A model generated the notes under the pieces. The model was not told where the DNA came from, did not search any database, and worked only from the letters and a program-made list of their open reading frames with translations. A stretch of 64,000 nucleotides of DNA from Neocallimastix lanati (nom. inval.) (Eukaryota > Neocallimastigomycota > Neocallimastigomycetes > Neocallimastigales > Neocallimastigaceae). The stretch's first letter is position 1. Every line of letters starts with the position of its first letter. The stretch covers positions 83,501-147,500 of the forward strand of contig JACVTC010000080.1 of the NCBI GenBank assembly GCA_016946835.1, written 5' to 3'. Made by a program: the position numbers and the translations under genes. Below are positions 36,601 to 47,238 of this stretch, piece by piece.

Positions 36601-36887
36601 CTGAAAATGTAAAGAACTCAAGTAAATATTGGGCAAATCGAGAAGAAGAAAAAAGTAGCATGAAAAATTCAAAAAAAAAAAAAAAAAACATTAAAATTGG
36701 TGATTTAGTTCTTGTTCGAAATTTTAGTCGTTCTAAATCGGAATCCTATTTTGTTGGTCCTTTAAAAGTAATTAAAAAGCAGTTTAATACCGTAACACTT
36801 ACTGACCCAAATACTGATATTCAAATGAATTGTAATGTTCATTTGAAAAATATATGTAAAGTACAACTCAGCTACAGATTAGCATGA
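33661..36887 (+). pseudogene. Ty3/gypsy relic of a second family (no chromodomain seen)
   Basis: Order on the plus strand: VTVKLLEKHLDIIATSSEEL; ANIKPVKQQCFRVTKFKSG; RT finger VVPKANGKWRLCVDYRKAND (about 33948-34010); palm IFTTMDLYSGQ; TGAPATFQGEMNRILF; catalytic FNFIDDIHIYS (about 34268-34300); connection VHELRSFLGAVGYY; RNase H EFIIRTDASYEGIGGVLLQK (about 34700-34760) and IDHKPLLGLF; integrase zinc region AHYVDHEGYYKTYQSLRKSY to CKK and QLNRPQPYPEPTENIPTEV. Then about 740 bp of unrelated AT-rich DNA (35465-36200) replaces the start of the IN core. The core resumes at ITTDNGVQFTS (second Asp) and HPESNGLVENRNKE (Glu), ending with a GPY/F-type module (YFVGPLKVIKKQFNTVTLTD) and stop at 36887. 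Several frame breaks. No LTRs were identified. Confidence 0.8.
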
Positions 36888-38063
36888 GTCTTAGTGGGGG
36901 CATCTTGGTAAAGAACGAATATATAATGAATTATTAATTAGAATTTCAACTTACCTTTAGAATCCATTATATTGTTCTTAACTTTATATTACTTTACTCT
37001 ATTTTCTATAATAAAATATTTTATAAATATAATTTTTTATCTATATTTTTATTAAAAAGTTATTAAAATATTATCAATAAATCTATATTTTATTTTTATT
37101 ATTAATATAAATTTCTATAATATAACTTTTAATTCAATTATTTCATTAAAATGTTTATTATTAATATTAATATTTTATTTTTAATTTTTATTTTTAAATA
37201 TATTATTATATTATTATTATATAAAATATCAATATTAAAATTGTATTATTCTTTTTAATATTTTATTTTATTTTTAAATTGATTATTTAATTTATAAATA
37301 TTTCTATTCCCCACAAATAAAATCAAATCTGAATTGATTCATAATAAATATTAAATATATTATAGAGTTTAAATTTATTTTATATAAAATATAAGAATAT
37401 TATATTAATTTTCTTGATTAAAATAACTTTATTTTTCTGTAAAATCTTTTAAATTTTGTTTGTTTCTTTTCGTATATATTAAAAATTTTAGTTTTAGTAT
37501 ATGAAAAATAATATAAAATTATATAAACAAAATTTATTAAAATCAAATAATTATAAATTAGTTAATTTAATTTAATATAAAATTTGAGGTAATTAGTAAT
37601 AGTAAATTATTTTTTTTTTTCTTTTTTTAGATATGATGATAAAATGTAGAAAGGCTTTTCATATTTATTGTTTTTTTTTCAAAAAGTATAAATAGGTGAA
37701 GTTTTTCAATAATTAAAATGTCGACTTAAGAATAAAAAAATTAAATGAAATAAATAAAATTTTCTAATACACCCGAACCGTAACAAGTTATGTAATAATT
37801 TTATTATAAAATATAATTAAATTATTAATATTAAAGGTTAGAAAAGAATCAAACTTACCTATGATTCAAATCTAATTATTTGGAGTTTATTATAGCAAAT
37901 ATTATAAACGAAACACCGAATTTTAAAAAAAGAGTTGATTTTATGTTTTAAGAAATTATTTTATTAAAAGTTTATTTTTTATTAATATAAAAATTATTAA
38001 AAGTGTTTATTTTTTTATTATTATTGTTATTATTATTATTTATTATATTTGTTATAATAATAA
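36888..38063. other. AT-rich region, nothing recognised
   Basis: No gene. Immediately after the gypsy stop lies GTGGGGGCATCTTGG (36893-36907), which may belong to the element's 3' non-coding end or polypurine tract; an LTR boundary could not be placed. Confidence 0.4.
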
Positions 38064-38300
38064 CTCTTGATTTCTCAAAGAGAACTCAAGAGCCTCATAT
38101 ATACTTTTTCTAAAAATAAGGTTAAAATAAAAAAGTGTTTTCTAATCTTAACAATTCTCTTATCTAGGAAACGATTAGATAGAAAAACCTAGATAAGCTT
38201 TTGATCGATATTCTATCCATATCGATCATCGCATTAATTAAGTAAAACCAATTACTTCCATAAAGTAATTGGAAAAAACCTTAATTAACCGATTGGTTAA
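38064..38300. other. Cluster of six perfect or near-perfect hairpins
   Basis: Hairpins in order: CTCTTGA...TCAAGAG with inner TTCTC/GAGAA (38064-38092); CTTATCTAGG/CCTAGATAAG (38159-38197); GATCGATAT/ATATCGATC with 7-base loop (38203-38227); TTAATTAAG/CTTAATTAA (38234-38288) enclosing CCAATTACTT/AAGTAATTGG (38248-38272); TTAACC/GGTTAA (38285-38300, partly overlapping the previous arm). Most stems are exact and contain G-C pairs, unlike the simple AT sequence around them. A structured RNA or the terminal region of a mobile element would explain this. It does not match any RNA family I can recall. Confidence 0.6.
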
Positions 38301-39024
38301 TCTAATCTAATCTAATGATCGAAAATAAAAGAATAAGGAATAAAAGATATTTCAATCATAAAAATATGAATTTACATATAAGGAAAATAATATATTAATA
38401 ATATTAAATTGTGTAGTAAACAAAATATAAAATACATTATAAAATACAGAATACATTATATAATATAGAGTAACGTTTTAGTTTAATAGTTTAATTTAAA
38501 TAAATTATTAAACTAATAAATTTAATATCTAAATGAATGATTAAATAAATTATTATTATTTAAATGTAAAAAAAAACTATTTATCTAAATAATTTTCTAA
38601 TACTAAATTAAACAAATATTTAATATAATATTAAATAAATTATTAATTATAATTAAGTGTACGAATGTAATATGATTTAAATAAAAGTTATATTATTATA
38701 ACTTAATATAATTATTTTGTTAAAAATAATTATAGATTCTTACAAGTTTAATCGTTACAATTATATTAATTAATTACATAAATAAAATATATAACTTTTC
38801 CCAATAAGAGATACTGAACCTGGCGTACTTTATCAAATGGTGGAGATATAGGTTTTCTTTGGAGGGGAAGAAGTTATAATTATTTTACAATAATTATTTT
38901 TTTTTTTTCATTATAAACAAATCATTTTTTTTTTCATATATAAATTATATATATATAATTTGTATATATATAAATTCTTATTAAGAATTATTAAAATTTA
39001 AATTTTAAAATTTAAATAAATAAC

Positions 39025-39067
<43 letters not shown>

Positions 39068-39256
39068 AAAAAAGTGGCTTCATTAGAAATTATTTTAAAA
39101 AAATTAATTGAATTAAAAAAAAAATAGAATCATGCAAGAATTTAATGACAGTATGATAAGGCAGTATCACCTTATGTCATTGTAGAGCATCATTACAATT
39201 ACTGATAAAGATCATCACTTTTTTCAAGATTCCAACAATTATGAAACATGATTATT
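38301..39256. other. AT-rich region with diverged end of the 0.7-kb repeat
   Basis: At 38795-38834 the sequence CTTTTCCCAATAAGAGATAC, then TGAACCTGGCGTACTTTATCA, parallels the end of the repeat units at 46.8 and 54.2 kb (CTTCTCCCAACAAGAGAACT, then TGAACCAAAGGCGTACTTTATCA). The upstream 0.5 kb is only vaguely similar. It is followed by GGTGGAGATATAGG. An (AAAT)n tract lies at 39020-39067. Confidence 0.4.
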
Positions 39257-39347
39257 TCATTTAGATTTAATTACAATACCTACTAAAATCACTGTTGAAA
39301 GTAAAACCATAATAACAAATAAAATTAAGAAAATGCTTATCACAATT
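39257..39347 (-). other. Isolated membrane-helix coding scrap
   Basis: The minus frame reads IVISIFLILFVIMVLLSTVI, then LVGIVIKSK and stop: a complete hydrophobic helix with a basic C-terminal end. This is how a terminal exon of a type I membrane protein would look. No partner exon or reliable acceptor site was found, so it may be chance or a relic. Confidence 0.25.
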
Positions 39348-39540
39348 ATTTATTTGTAATTTATTATACATTTTTTTAATTTTTAATTTATTTATTCTTT
39401 TATTTTTTATACATTTATTTTTTATTTAATTACTATTTATTTATTAAAAATTTGAAATAAAATATATTTTTAATAAATAAAGAGAAATTAAAAAATAATT
39501 TAAAGTTATTTTGTAAATTAAAAAATATAATAATTTTAGG

Positions 39541-40687
39541 TTAATTTGTAAATTTTTGAAGTTTATTAAATGTAATTTCATTTCCTTCATATTTCCTTTT
39601 TAATTCTTCAATTTCTTTTTGTAAAATATCATTTTCATTTTATAAAATATCATTTTCATTTTGTAAAATATCAGTTTCATTTTTCAATTCATCAATTTGA
39701 TTTTCTAATTCATTAATTTTTTCATCCATAGAAAATAATTTTTGATAATTCTCATACTTTTTAGGTTTCTTTCTACATACTTCAATGGCTCGCTCAATTT
39801 CCTTAATACGTGACAATTTTTCAATAAAATCTTGTGATAAATGGTTAACGGGTACTCAGTTGGATTTCTCTTCTCCTTTGATATTAAACTTTGTCAATTC
39901 ATAAGTAATACATTTTAAAAAGGCAACCCATAAATTTTTATCAATTTTATCATCAAAATCATTTATATCAAATCTTGCGAGTTCAATAATATAAATTTCA
40001 ATATTTTCATATTTTTTATCTATATCTTTACAATTAATATTAAAATTATGGAAAAATTTATGACCATCTTTTTTTTTTTTTTTTTGAGTCTGAATTTATT
40101 TTCATATAAAAAATTTAATGAAATAATTTTTGTTTTATTTACAAATTCATCACTATGGTATAAATTAATAAATTGTTTGAATATGTTGTAAATAATTCTA
40201 GTAAAAAAATTGGAATCATTAAAAACTTGCATTTCCACTAATATTTTTTTTTTTTTTTGGTAAATTTTTATTACGTTTAATTTGTTTAGTTTGTTGGATG
40301 GCTGTTTCAGAATTAGAACTAGAGGCTCCTTGATCGATATTTTGAATATTTATTTTACTTTGGTTACTTTTTATCTCTATATTAATATCTACAATAGGTC
40401 TTTTTTTGGTTAGGATCATATTCACTGAAAAGATTTTCCTTATCTAAAAAATTAATAATTTCATCCTCATTTATATCCAAATTAATTAAATCTTTTAAAA
40501 ATCTTATTGTAATATCTTTATTTCTAGGATTCCCAAATATTGTTTTAAATAATTCATCAATTTTTGAATCATATATTTCAATATCTTGTATTTTATTGGC
40601 TAGATCAATAACATCTTGATCAAAATCTTTTTCTAATTCCTCTCTAATCTTTTTTACTAATTCATTTGTTTCATCTATATTCTCCAT
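39541..40687 (-). pseudogene. PD-(D/E)XK (Rpn-type) nuclease/transposase, frameshifted
   Basis: Starts at ATG 40687. Frame 1 (to about 40400) has DSKIDELFKTIFGNPRNKDI and TIRFLKDLINLDINEDEI, the typical N-terminus of Rpn/PDDEXK_2 recombination-promoting nucleases. A shift in the T-run at 40399-40406 leads to PIVDINIEIKSNQ and a Lys/Gln/Ser-rich stretch. A shift at 40247-40258 leads to VEMQVFNDSNFFTRIIYNIF, containing the E-x-Q/K-type core, then KIISLNFLYENKF. A third shift in the T-run near 40070-40084 leads to HKFFHNFNINCKDI, IYIIELARFDINDFDD and a coiled-coil end (NELENQIDELKNETDILQ). An in-frame TGA near 39855 follows KGEEKSN. Such proteins cut DNA and are widespread in bacteria. Three shifts plus one nonsense make this a relic, though each shift lies in a homopolymer. 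Confidence 0.7.
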
Positions 40688-42069
40688 CTTTAAATAACAA
40701 TAATAATGTTTTTACTACTATTACTTTTTTTTACAATATAAATAATAATAAAAAAAAATTAAAAATCAATCCATTTATATAAAAAAATAAAATAATATAA
40801 AAAAATATATATATATATAAAAATCAATTTTATTTATTATATTAAATATTATATCTTTTAAATATATAAAATAATATATATATATATATAAGTATTAATA
40901 TTTAATATAATAAATAAAATCTAAAATAATACGTAATTTTTTACTAATAATATTGAATTTAGTAAAAAGTGTGATGATATTTGAGCTCATTTATGTCATT
41001 TGAATACTAATTGTATAGAGTTTTCTCAAATTTCTTCTAAGTCTTAATTTTCTGATAAACATCAAAATTGAATCATTTTTTTTTAATCAATTATTAGAGA
41101 AAAATATTAGTATAATTGAATAATGTCACAATATAATTCTATTAGAATTATTCAAATACTACATTATCAGGTATATCAAGTATAAAGAAGTTCAAATTAT
41201 ATTATCATTGATGCCATTTAGTAAAATTAATTAATAAAAAAATTTTTTTTTTTTTTTTTGATATTATGATAGTGGCAGGATAATTTAAAACAGAGAATTT
41301 AGAGTTTTTTTCTTTATTTTTTTATCCAATTATTGAATGGATATTTCAATGTTCCAAGACTCAATAAATTGAGATTGTAAACTTGTATTGAAATTATGAT
41401 AGATAATTATCACAAATAACTGACTATAGGTTCTCTAGTTACCAATTTATTATTTTTTTTTTTTTTTTTATTTTTTATTTTTTAATTTTTTTTTAATTTT
41501 GAATTTTTTTGAATTTTTTATTTTTTTTTTAATTTATATATATATATATATTTTTTTAATTTATGTATATATTAATTTTTCCATAATGCTTTTAATTTGT
41601 TATTAATATTTTTCATTAAAATTGTTGAAAATTCAGTGTTACTTGTATTTCTTATAGATTCTAAATTGTTATTACTTTTATATACTTTTTATTTTTTTAT
41701 CTAAAATTATTTTTATTTTTTCAAATTGATAAAATTAATTATTATTTTTTTTTTAATTTTATATATATTATAATTAATTTTTATTTAATTTTACTATTTT
41801 TATTTTATTTATTTATTCTGTTATTATTTTTATTTTTTTTTTTCCTACTTATTTTTTTTTCTTTTTTATATTAAAATATTATATTATAATAAATCAATTC
41901 TCTAATAAAATATTAATAGAAAATATTATTTTATTTACACATTTTTTTATTATATATATTTATTTAATAATGTATTTTTGTTTGTTATAAAAGTAATAGT
42001 AATAATAATAAAACTATAGAAATTAATATGGAAGTATTAATAACATAATTAGCTTTACTTATTGAGACT
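40688..42069. other. AT-rich intergenic DNA
   Basis: No gene recognised. (AT)n tracts near 40808 and 40878, long T-runs at 41241-41259 and 41455-41469. A protein-like feel at 41280-41440 could not be resolved into a frame. Confidence 0.4.
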
Positions 42070-42692
42070 TACATCTTTTAGATTCTAAAAGAGAAACTAA
42101 TTGTTCTACTGAATATAATTCAATATATTTATAATTTTATAATTTCCAGTAGTATAAGTGAAAATTTTCGTAAGCTTAAATTGGTCAATATTAACATCAT
42201 TATAAATTTTAAGTAACGATTAGGTACATTTTTTAGATTTACATTGTTATAAAACAGTAAACACCGCTACTTTTTGTCATTAAAGCCAAAGAGCATGGAC
42301 ATGATTCACACTTTTCATTTATTTGACAGAGTACATTACACCCTTTTAGATGAGTTTTCATTAGAGTTGATAGAAAAAATTCTATAAATTCAGTAATATC
42401 TTTGCAACTTGGAAAACATTTTAATAGATCATCAAAAAAAATTTTTTTTTTTTTTTTATATTTTTCAGAACCAACTACTGAACAAGAATTCTTATAATTA
42501 ACTAAGTTTATATCAGGCATTCATGATTATAATAATCAAAATTTTCATATTCTGATCTTCATTCTTCACTTAAATTATTCATGAAAGCTTCATCATAGGT
42601 AACATATCTTTTTATTCATTTCAAAAACTAATAGAAATAGCATAAGATAAAGTAGAAATAGTTAGAGCTAACAATAAAATAATAAAATTCAT
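42070..42692 (-). pseudogene. Small Cys-rich secreted protein, frameshifted
   Basis: A clear signal peptide, MNFIILLLALTISTLSYA, starts at 42692 but its frame stops after SISF. A second frame continues with KRYVTYDEAFMNNLSEE, stop, RSEYENFDYYNHE. A third (42520-42239) gives INLVNYKNSCSVVGSEKY, a Lys run from a poly-T tract, then LLKCFPSCKDITEFIEFF and HLKGCNVLCQINEKCESCPC. The Cys pattern (CxxxC, CxxxC, CxxCxC) suggests a disulfide-bonded extracellular protein. A final scrap EQLVSLLESKRCKSQ occurs near 42110-42065. I do not recognise the family. Shifts at A/T runs break the gene. Confidence 0.45.
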
Positions 42693-43744
42693 TTTTTTTT
42701 TTTTTTTTTTTTTTTTTGTTTAATTAAATTAGATAATTGAAATAAAATATATTTTATTAACTATTATTAATTAACAAAATATTTAATAATTTTTTGTTAC
42801 TAAAAAATAAAAATATCATTTTTTAAAATAAAAATAAAATATGAAATAAAGAATTATATTATAATAATTTATATATTAATATATACATTTAATTAAAATT
42901 TATTGATTTTTAAAAAATATATGCAATTTTTTACATATCATAAAATAAAAAAACATTATAAAAAATTAATTAAAATAATTAATTTTAAAAATCAATAAAT
43001 TATAATTACAAATATATATAACTTTATATTAAAAATTTTTAATATATCAAAATAAATTATACTGGTTCATAATTTTTAGGTACTTTTTTTTTTTTTTTTT
43101 TTTTTAATTATAATTTAAATAAATATAAAATATTTTGGTAATTAATAATTGAATAAATAAAAAAAGTTAAAGTTCAAAGTTCACAACAATTGCTGATATA
43201 AAAAAAATATAAAATAATTTATTTATTAAGTATTATTTTTAAACATCGTTTTCAAAAAGATATATTTTTTTAAATATAACTTATAAAAGAAATTTATAAT
43301 TTAAACTCTTTATTAAAGGGTTAAATAATAATATATTTTTTTTTATTTATAAATTAATATTATAAATATAAATATTTAAATATAATTATTTTAAAAAAAG
43401 TTCTTTTAAAATATCAAAATCTTATGAAGAAAATATAAAAGATTTTTAAAATGAAATATACAGCTAATGTGATCCTGTAAGATTATTATATATCGCAAAA
43501 CTAGGAATATTTTTGAATGAACCATTATTTAAATATGAATAAAAAAATAAAAAATCATGAATACATTGTTAATATAAGCGTTATTTGTAAACAGTTTTAT
43601 GCGATAAAAAATAAAAAGTAGTATAATTTTTGGTATAAAGAAATTAAAAATAATACAGGATATATATTTAATTGATATTTAAAGTAAGATTAGATGTGAA
43701 ACAAATAATAATAACCATTTTTTTAAAATTTTAAAATATTTTTG

Positions 43745-43788
<44 letters not shown>

Positions 43789-43798
43789 TATAAAAATA
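42693..43798. other. AT-rich intergenic DNA
   Basis: No gene recognised. Poly-T tracts at 42693-42717 and 43084-43105. Confidence 0.4.
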
Positions 43799-43990
43799 GG
43801 AATTATTATAACAATATAGAATAAATAATGCGTCAGAATCTTTCAATAATTATTTAAATAATTTATTTTCAAAAAAGCTTTTTTTTTTTTTTATTATAAA
43901 TTCATATAAGCATTAAAACAAGAAGAATCTTTATCTTATAATTGTTATAAAAATGAAAAATACAGAAATTTGGAAAAAATACAAAACTAT
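43799..43990 (+). pseudogene. MULE-type transposase C-terminal relic
   Basis: The plus strand encodes NYYNNIE, a stop, then INNASESFNNYLNNLFSKK. After a T-run the continuation in another frame parallels LKQEESLSYNCYK. It is the third copy of the segment found at 1-1090 and 2885-3203. Only about 60 codons are recognisable, and the catalytic Asp regions are absent. Confidence 0.6.
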
Positions 43991-44409
43991 GGAATACAAA
44001 ACTAATTGATATTTGAAGACTCAGAAATGATATTATTAAATTATGATATATATGTTTAATTTATATAATATAAATAGTGATTTGTAATAAATGACAGAGA
44101 AATGATCAAATGAAAAAAAAAAAAAAAAAAAAAAAAATTATCTGAATTCTATTTTACATAATTAATATTAATAGTTAATTTTGTTCAGTTATAGATTTTA
44201 TTAGTTAAAATTATTCTTAGTTAAAAATCTATAACTGTACAAAATTAATATTATGATATAGTATATAAATTACATATATATATAAGAATAATTTTAATTA
44301 TTAATATTAATTTTGTAAAATTAATATTAATAGTTAAAATTATTTATAGTTAAAAATCCATAACTGTTTATAATTTTAATATTTTTTTATAAAAAAATTT
44401 AATTTAAAA

Positions 44410-44452
<43 letters not shown>

Positions 44453-44717
44453 TATATCTTTATCATTAAATATTTCTATATAAATATCTTAGAATTATTT
44501 TTATTTTTATACTTTTATATTTTTATTAATAACTTTTATAGTATTAAACAAATATTTTCTATTAAATTGTATAATAAAAATTAAAATATATTATATATAT
44601 AATATTTTTATTAATATCTTTCATATCTATATCATTAATTTTTATTTATTTATTAATTTTAATATCTATACCATAAAGTTTAAAAGTATGAAGGTTAAAA
44701 AAATTTTTTTACAAAAA
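43991..44717. other. AT-rich DNA with a 25-bp inverted repeat
   Basis: TTAATTTTGTTCAGTTATAG plus ATTTT (44175-44199) pairs with its reverse complement at 44224-44248 with one mismatch and a 24-base loop. A third partial copy (CCATAACTGTTTATAATTTT) lies at 44359-44378. (AT)n follows at 44419-44446. Confidence 0.55.
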
Positions 44718-44756
44718 AATTGGGAGAGTTTCATTTCCCCAAGTGGAATATTGATA

Positions 44757-44803
<47 letters not shown>

Positions 44804-45003
44804 AAATTAAAAATAATTTTTTTAAACTTATTTTTATTCAATAATAATAATATTTAATTTTATTTATTTATTTATGTATTTATTTATTTAATAATTTCCA
44901 ATATGGCGAAATACCACATTATTTTAATACGTTACATGCTTTCATAAAAAATGGTGCAATGCAACCAGGCGAAATGCTATTTGGCGAAATGCTCTACTCC
45001 CAA
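44718..45003. mobile_element. Short MITE-like copy of the CATTTCG inverted-terminus element
   Basis: The left end is TTGGGAGAGTTTCATTTCCCC. The right end, on the opposite strand, is TTGGGAGTAGAGCATTTCGCC, an imperfect inverted match. Internally it has (AAAT)n and further GGCGAAATGC phrases. Flanks AAAAAATT occur on both sides, but in such simple sequence a target duplication cannot be asserted. Length is about 0.29 kb and non-coding. Confidence 0.45.
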
Positions 45004-45401
45004 AAAATTTTTATTTAAATGATTATTTTTAAAGAATATTTTATTTTTATTTATATGTACATTTTTATTTTTTTAAAGATATATAAAACGTTTAAATTTG
45101 ATTTTTTATCAATATAAAGTATATTTAAATAATAAATACTTCTTATAGATTTCAAGAAATATCTTTTTTTTTTTTTTTTTTAATATAATGAAAATTTCAA
45201 AAAAATTTTTTTTGAATAATATAATTTTTTATTTTTTTTTTTTAGTCAATATAAAAAAAAAAAATAATAAAAAAACTAACCCTAATTTGACATTATAATA
45301 TAAAAATTATTTATCTATTAATTTATTTATTAATTTATAAAATTTTGAAATTCAAACACTCCCCATAAATAATATAAATATAAATAATAAATAAAACTTT
45401 A

Positions 45402-45606
<205 letters not shown>

Positions 45607-46105
45607 ATTCACCTATCATTATTATCTTTTTTTTTTGTTAATGATTAAGATTATTTTTTTTTTAATGATTAAGATATTACAATAAATGAATGTAATATGG
45701 AATATTATAATATTATATTAAATATAATAAGTTTTATTATAATAAAATATATTATGTAATTCAATATAATATATTACTTTTAAATAAATAAATAAAAATT
45801 TTAAAATTATTAAAAATAAAAAAAATTTAAAAAAAAAAAAAAAAAAAGTCACCCACATCTTATTACTATACAAATATAAAAATAAAATAATTAAAAAAAA
45901 AAAAAATTTTTTTAATTTTTTTTGTTATATTTAAGATTTGATAATTAATTTAATTATCAAAGATTTAAATTAAAATAATTTTATGATAAACAAATAAAAA
46001 AATTTTTTTTTTGTAAAAAAAACATAAAAAAAACAAACAAAATTAAAATCATTTCATTCATTCAAAATTTTAAATATTTTTTCATGATTCATAAATTTTT
46101 TTTAC
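45607..46105. other. AT-rich intergenic DNA
   Basis: Nothing recognised beyond homopolymer runs and an inverted TTAATTATCAAAG-like phrase at 45931-45965. Confidence 0.4.
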
Positions 46106-46796
46106 ATTTGATATAAAACGTAAATAAAAACTTTAATTATTAATAAATTATTTTATTAATAATTACATAAAAATAAATTAATAAATCATTTGCAAATTCG
46201 TGACATAAATAAAACGTGATCGAAAATAACGTGATAAAATTAAAAATTATGTAAAGACATAAAATTATGAAAGAACATAAAAATTAATGTAAACATAAAA
46301 TTTATTACATAAATTTTATGTTATGTTAAAATTGAAATAATTTATAAATTTCTTTTTATTATTTTTATTGTTTTTATATTAATATTTTATTTTATTATAT
46401 TTTTAATTATTTTAATAATTATTATTTTATATTAATATTTTATTAATTATAATAAATTTATATTTTTATTAATATTTTATGAATATTTTATATTTTATTT
46501 TATACTTTTATATTAAATACTTTAAATACTTAATAGTTACTCTAAGAGAATTAATTAATTAAATAGTTTATTATGAATTTCAAATATAAAAACAAGAATA
46601 ATTCTTTATAATTATTCTTTGCACAGCACAGTTTTATGCCAAAAATATATTATAATTACTTTTATATTTTCGAATAATAATTAAATTCATGTATTAATTA
46701 ATTTAATAATTATTTTTAAATAATAAATAAATAAAATTTTATAATTAAATAACAACTTTATAAAACTTCTCCCAACAAGAGAACTTGAACCAAAGG
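46106..46796. repeat. 0.7-kb repeat, unit 1
   Basis: Begins ATTTGATATAAAACGTAAAT and ends CTTCTCCCAACAAGAGAACT, TGAACCAAAGG. It is almost base-for-base the same as 53471-54177 for the first 230 bp and the last 110 bp, with indels between. Both lie in direct orientation. If the inserted element between them is removed, unit 1 is followed by CGTACTTTATCA and then directly by unit 2, so this was a tandem pair. It could be a satellite or LTR-derived; there is no coding content. Confidence 0.75.
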
Positions 46797-46979
46797 GAGT
46801 GTGTGTCATTTCGCAAAAATTCATTTCGGAAAAGTTTCATTTCGCAAAATTTTTTGTGTCATTTCGCAAAAGTTCATTTTGCAAAAATTTCATTTCGGAA
46901 AAGTTTCATTTCGCAAAATTTTAATAAATAGATAAATAAATAATAAAATAAATAAATAAATAAATTATAAAAAAATTTT

Positions 46980-47238
46980 TGTTTATAAAATATTTTATTG
47001 ATTAAAGTTTATTTATTTTAATATGAGTAATTACTTGATTTTTAAAATTTATGAGATTACATTTGTATTTATACTATTTGTGGCTAAATAAAAATATAAC
47101 GAGAAATTATTACATAATATATTTCATTGTATTAGCTTAACAACGAGTTCGTTGTATTATAAAAATATCTTTTAATTTATTTAATACACATAAATTATTT
47201 TAATATAAATTTAATATATTTTTCTTTGTATTCTAACA
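46980..47238 (-). repeat. Copia 3' LTR
   Basis: 259 bp; on the element strand it runs TGTTAGAATACAAAG to TTTATAAACA. It matches the other LTR base for base by eye. It contains a small hairpin ACAACGAGTTCGTTGT. Its first six bases also encode the last Cys and the stop codon of the polyprotein. Confidence 0.9.

Noticed and set aside
46765-46796. GGTTCAAGTTC on the minus strand as a tRNA T-arm
   Set aside because: No matching acceptor, D or anticodon arms; the phrase is part of a repeat end.
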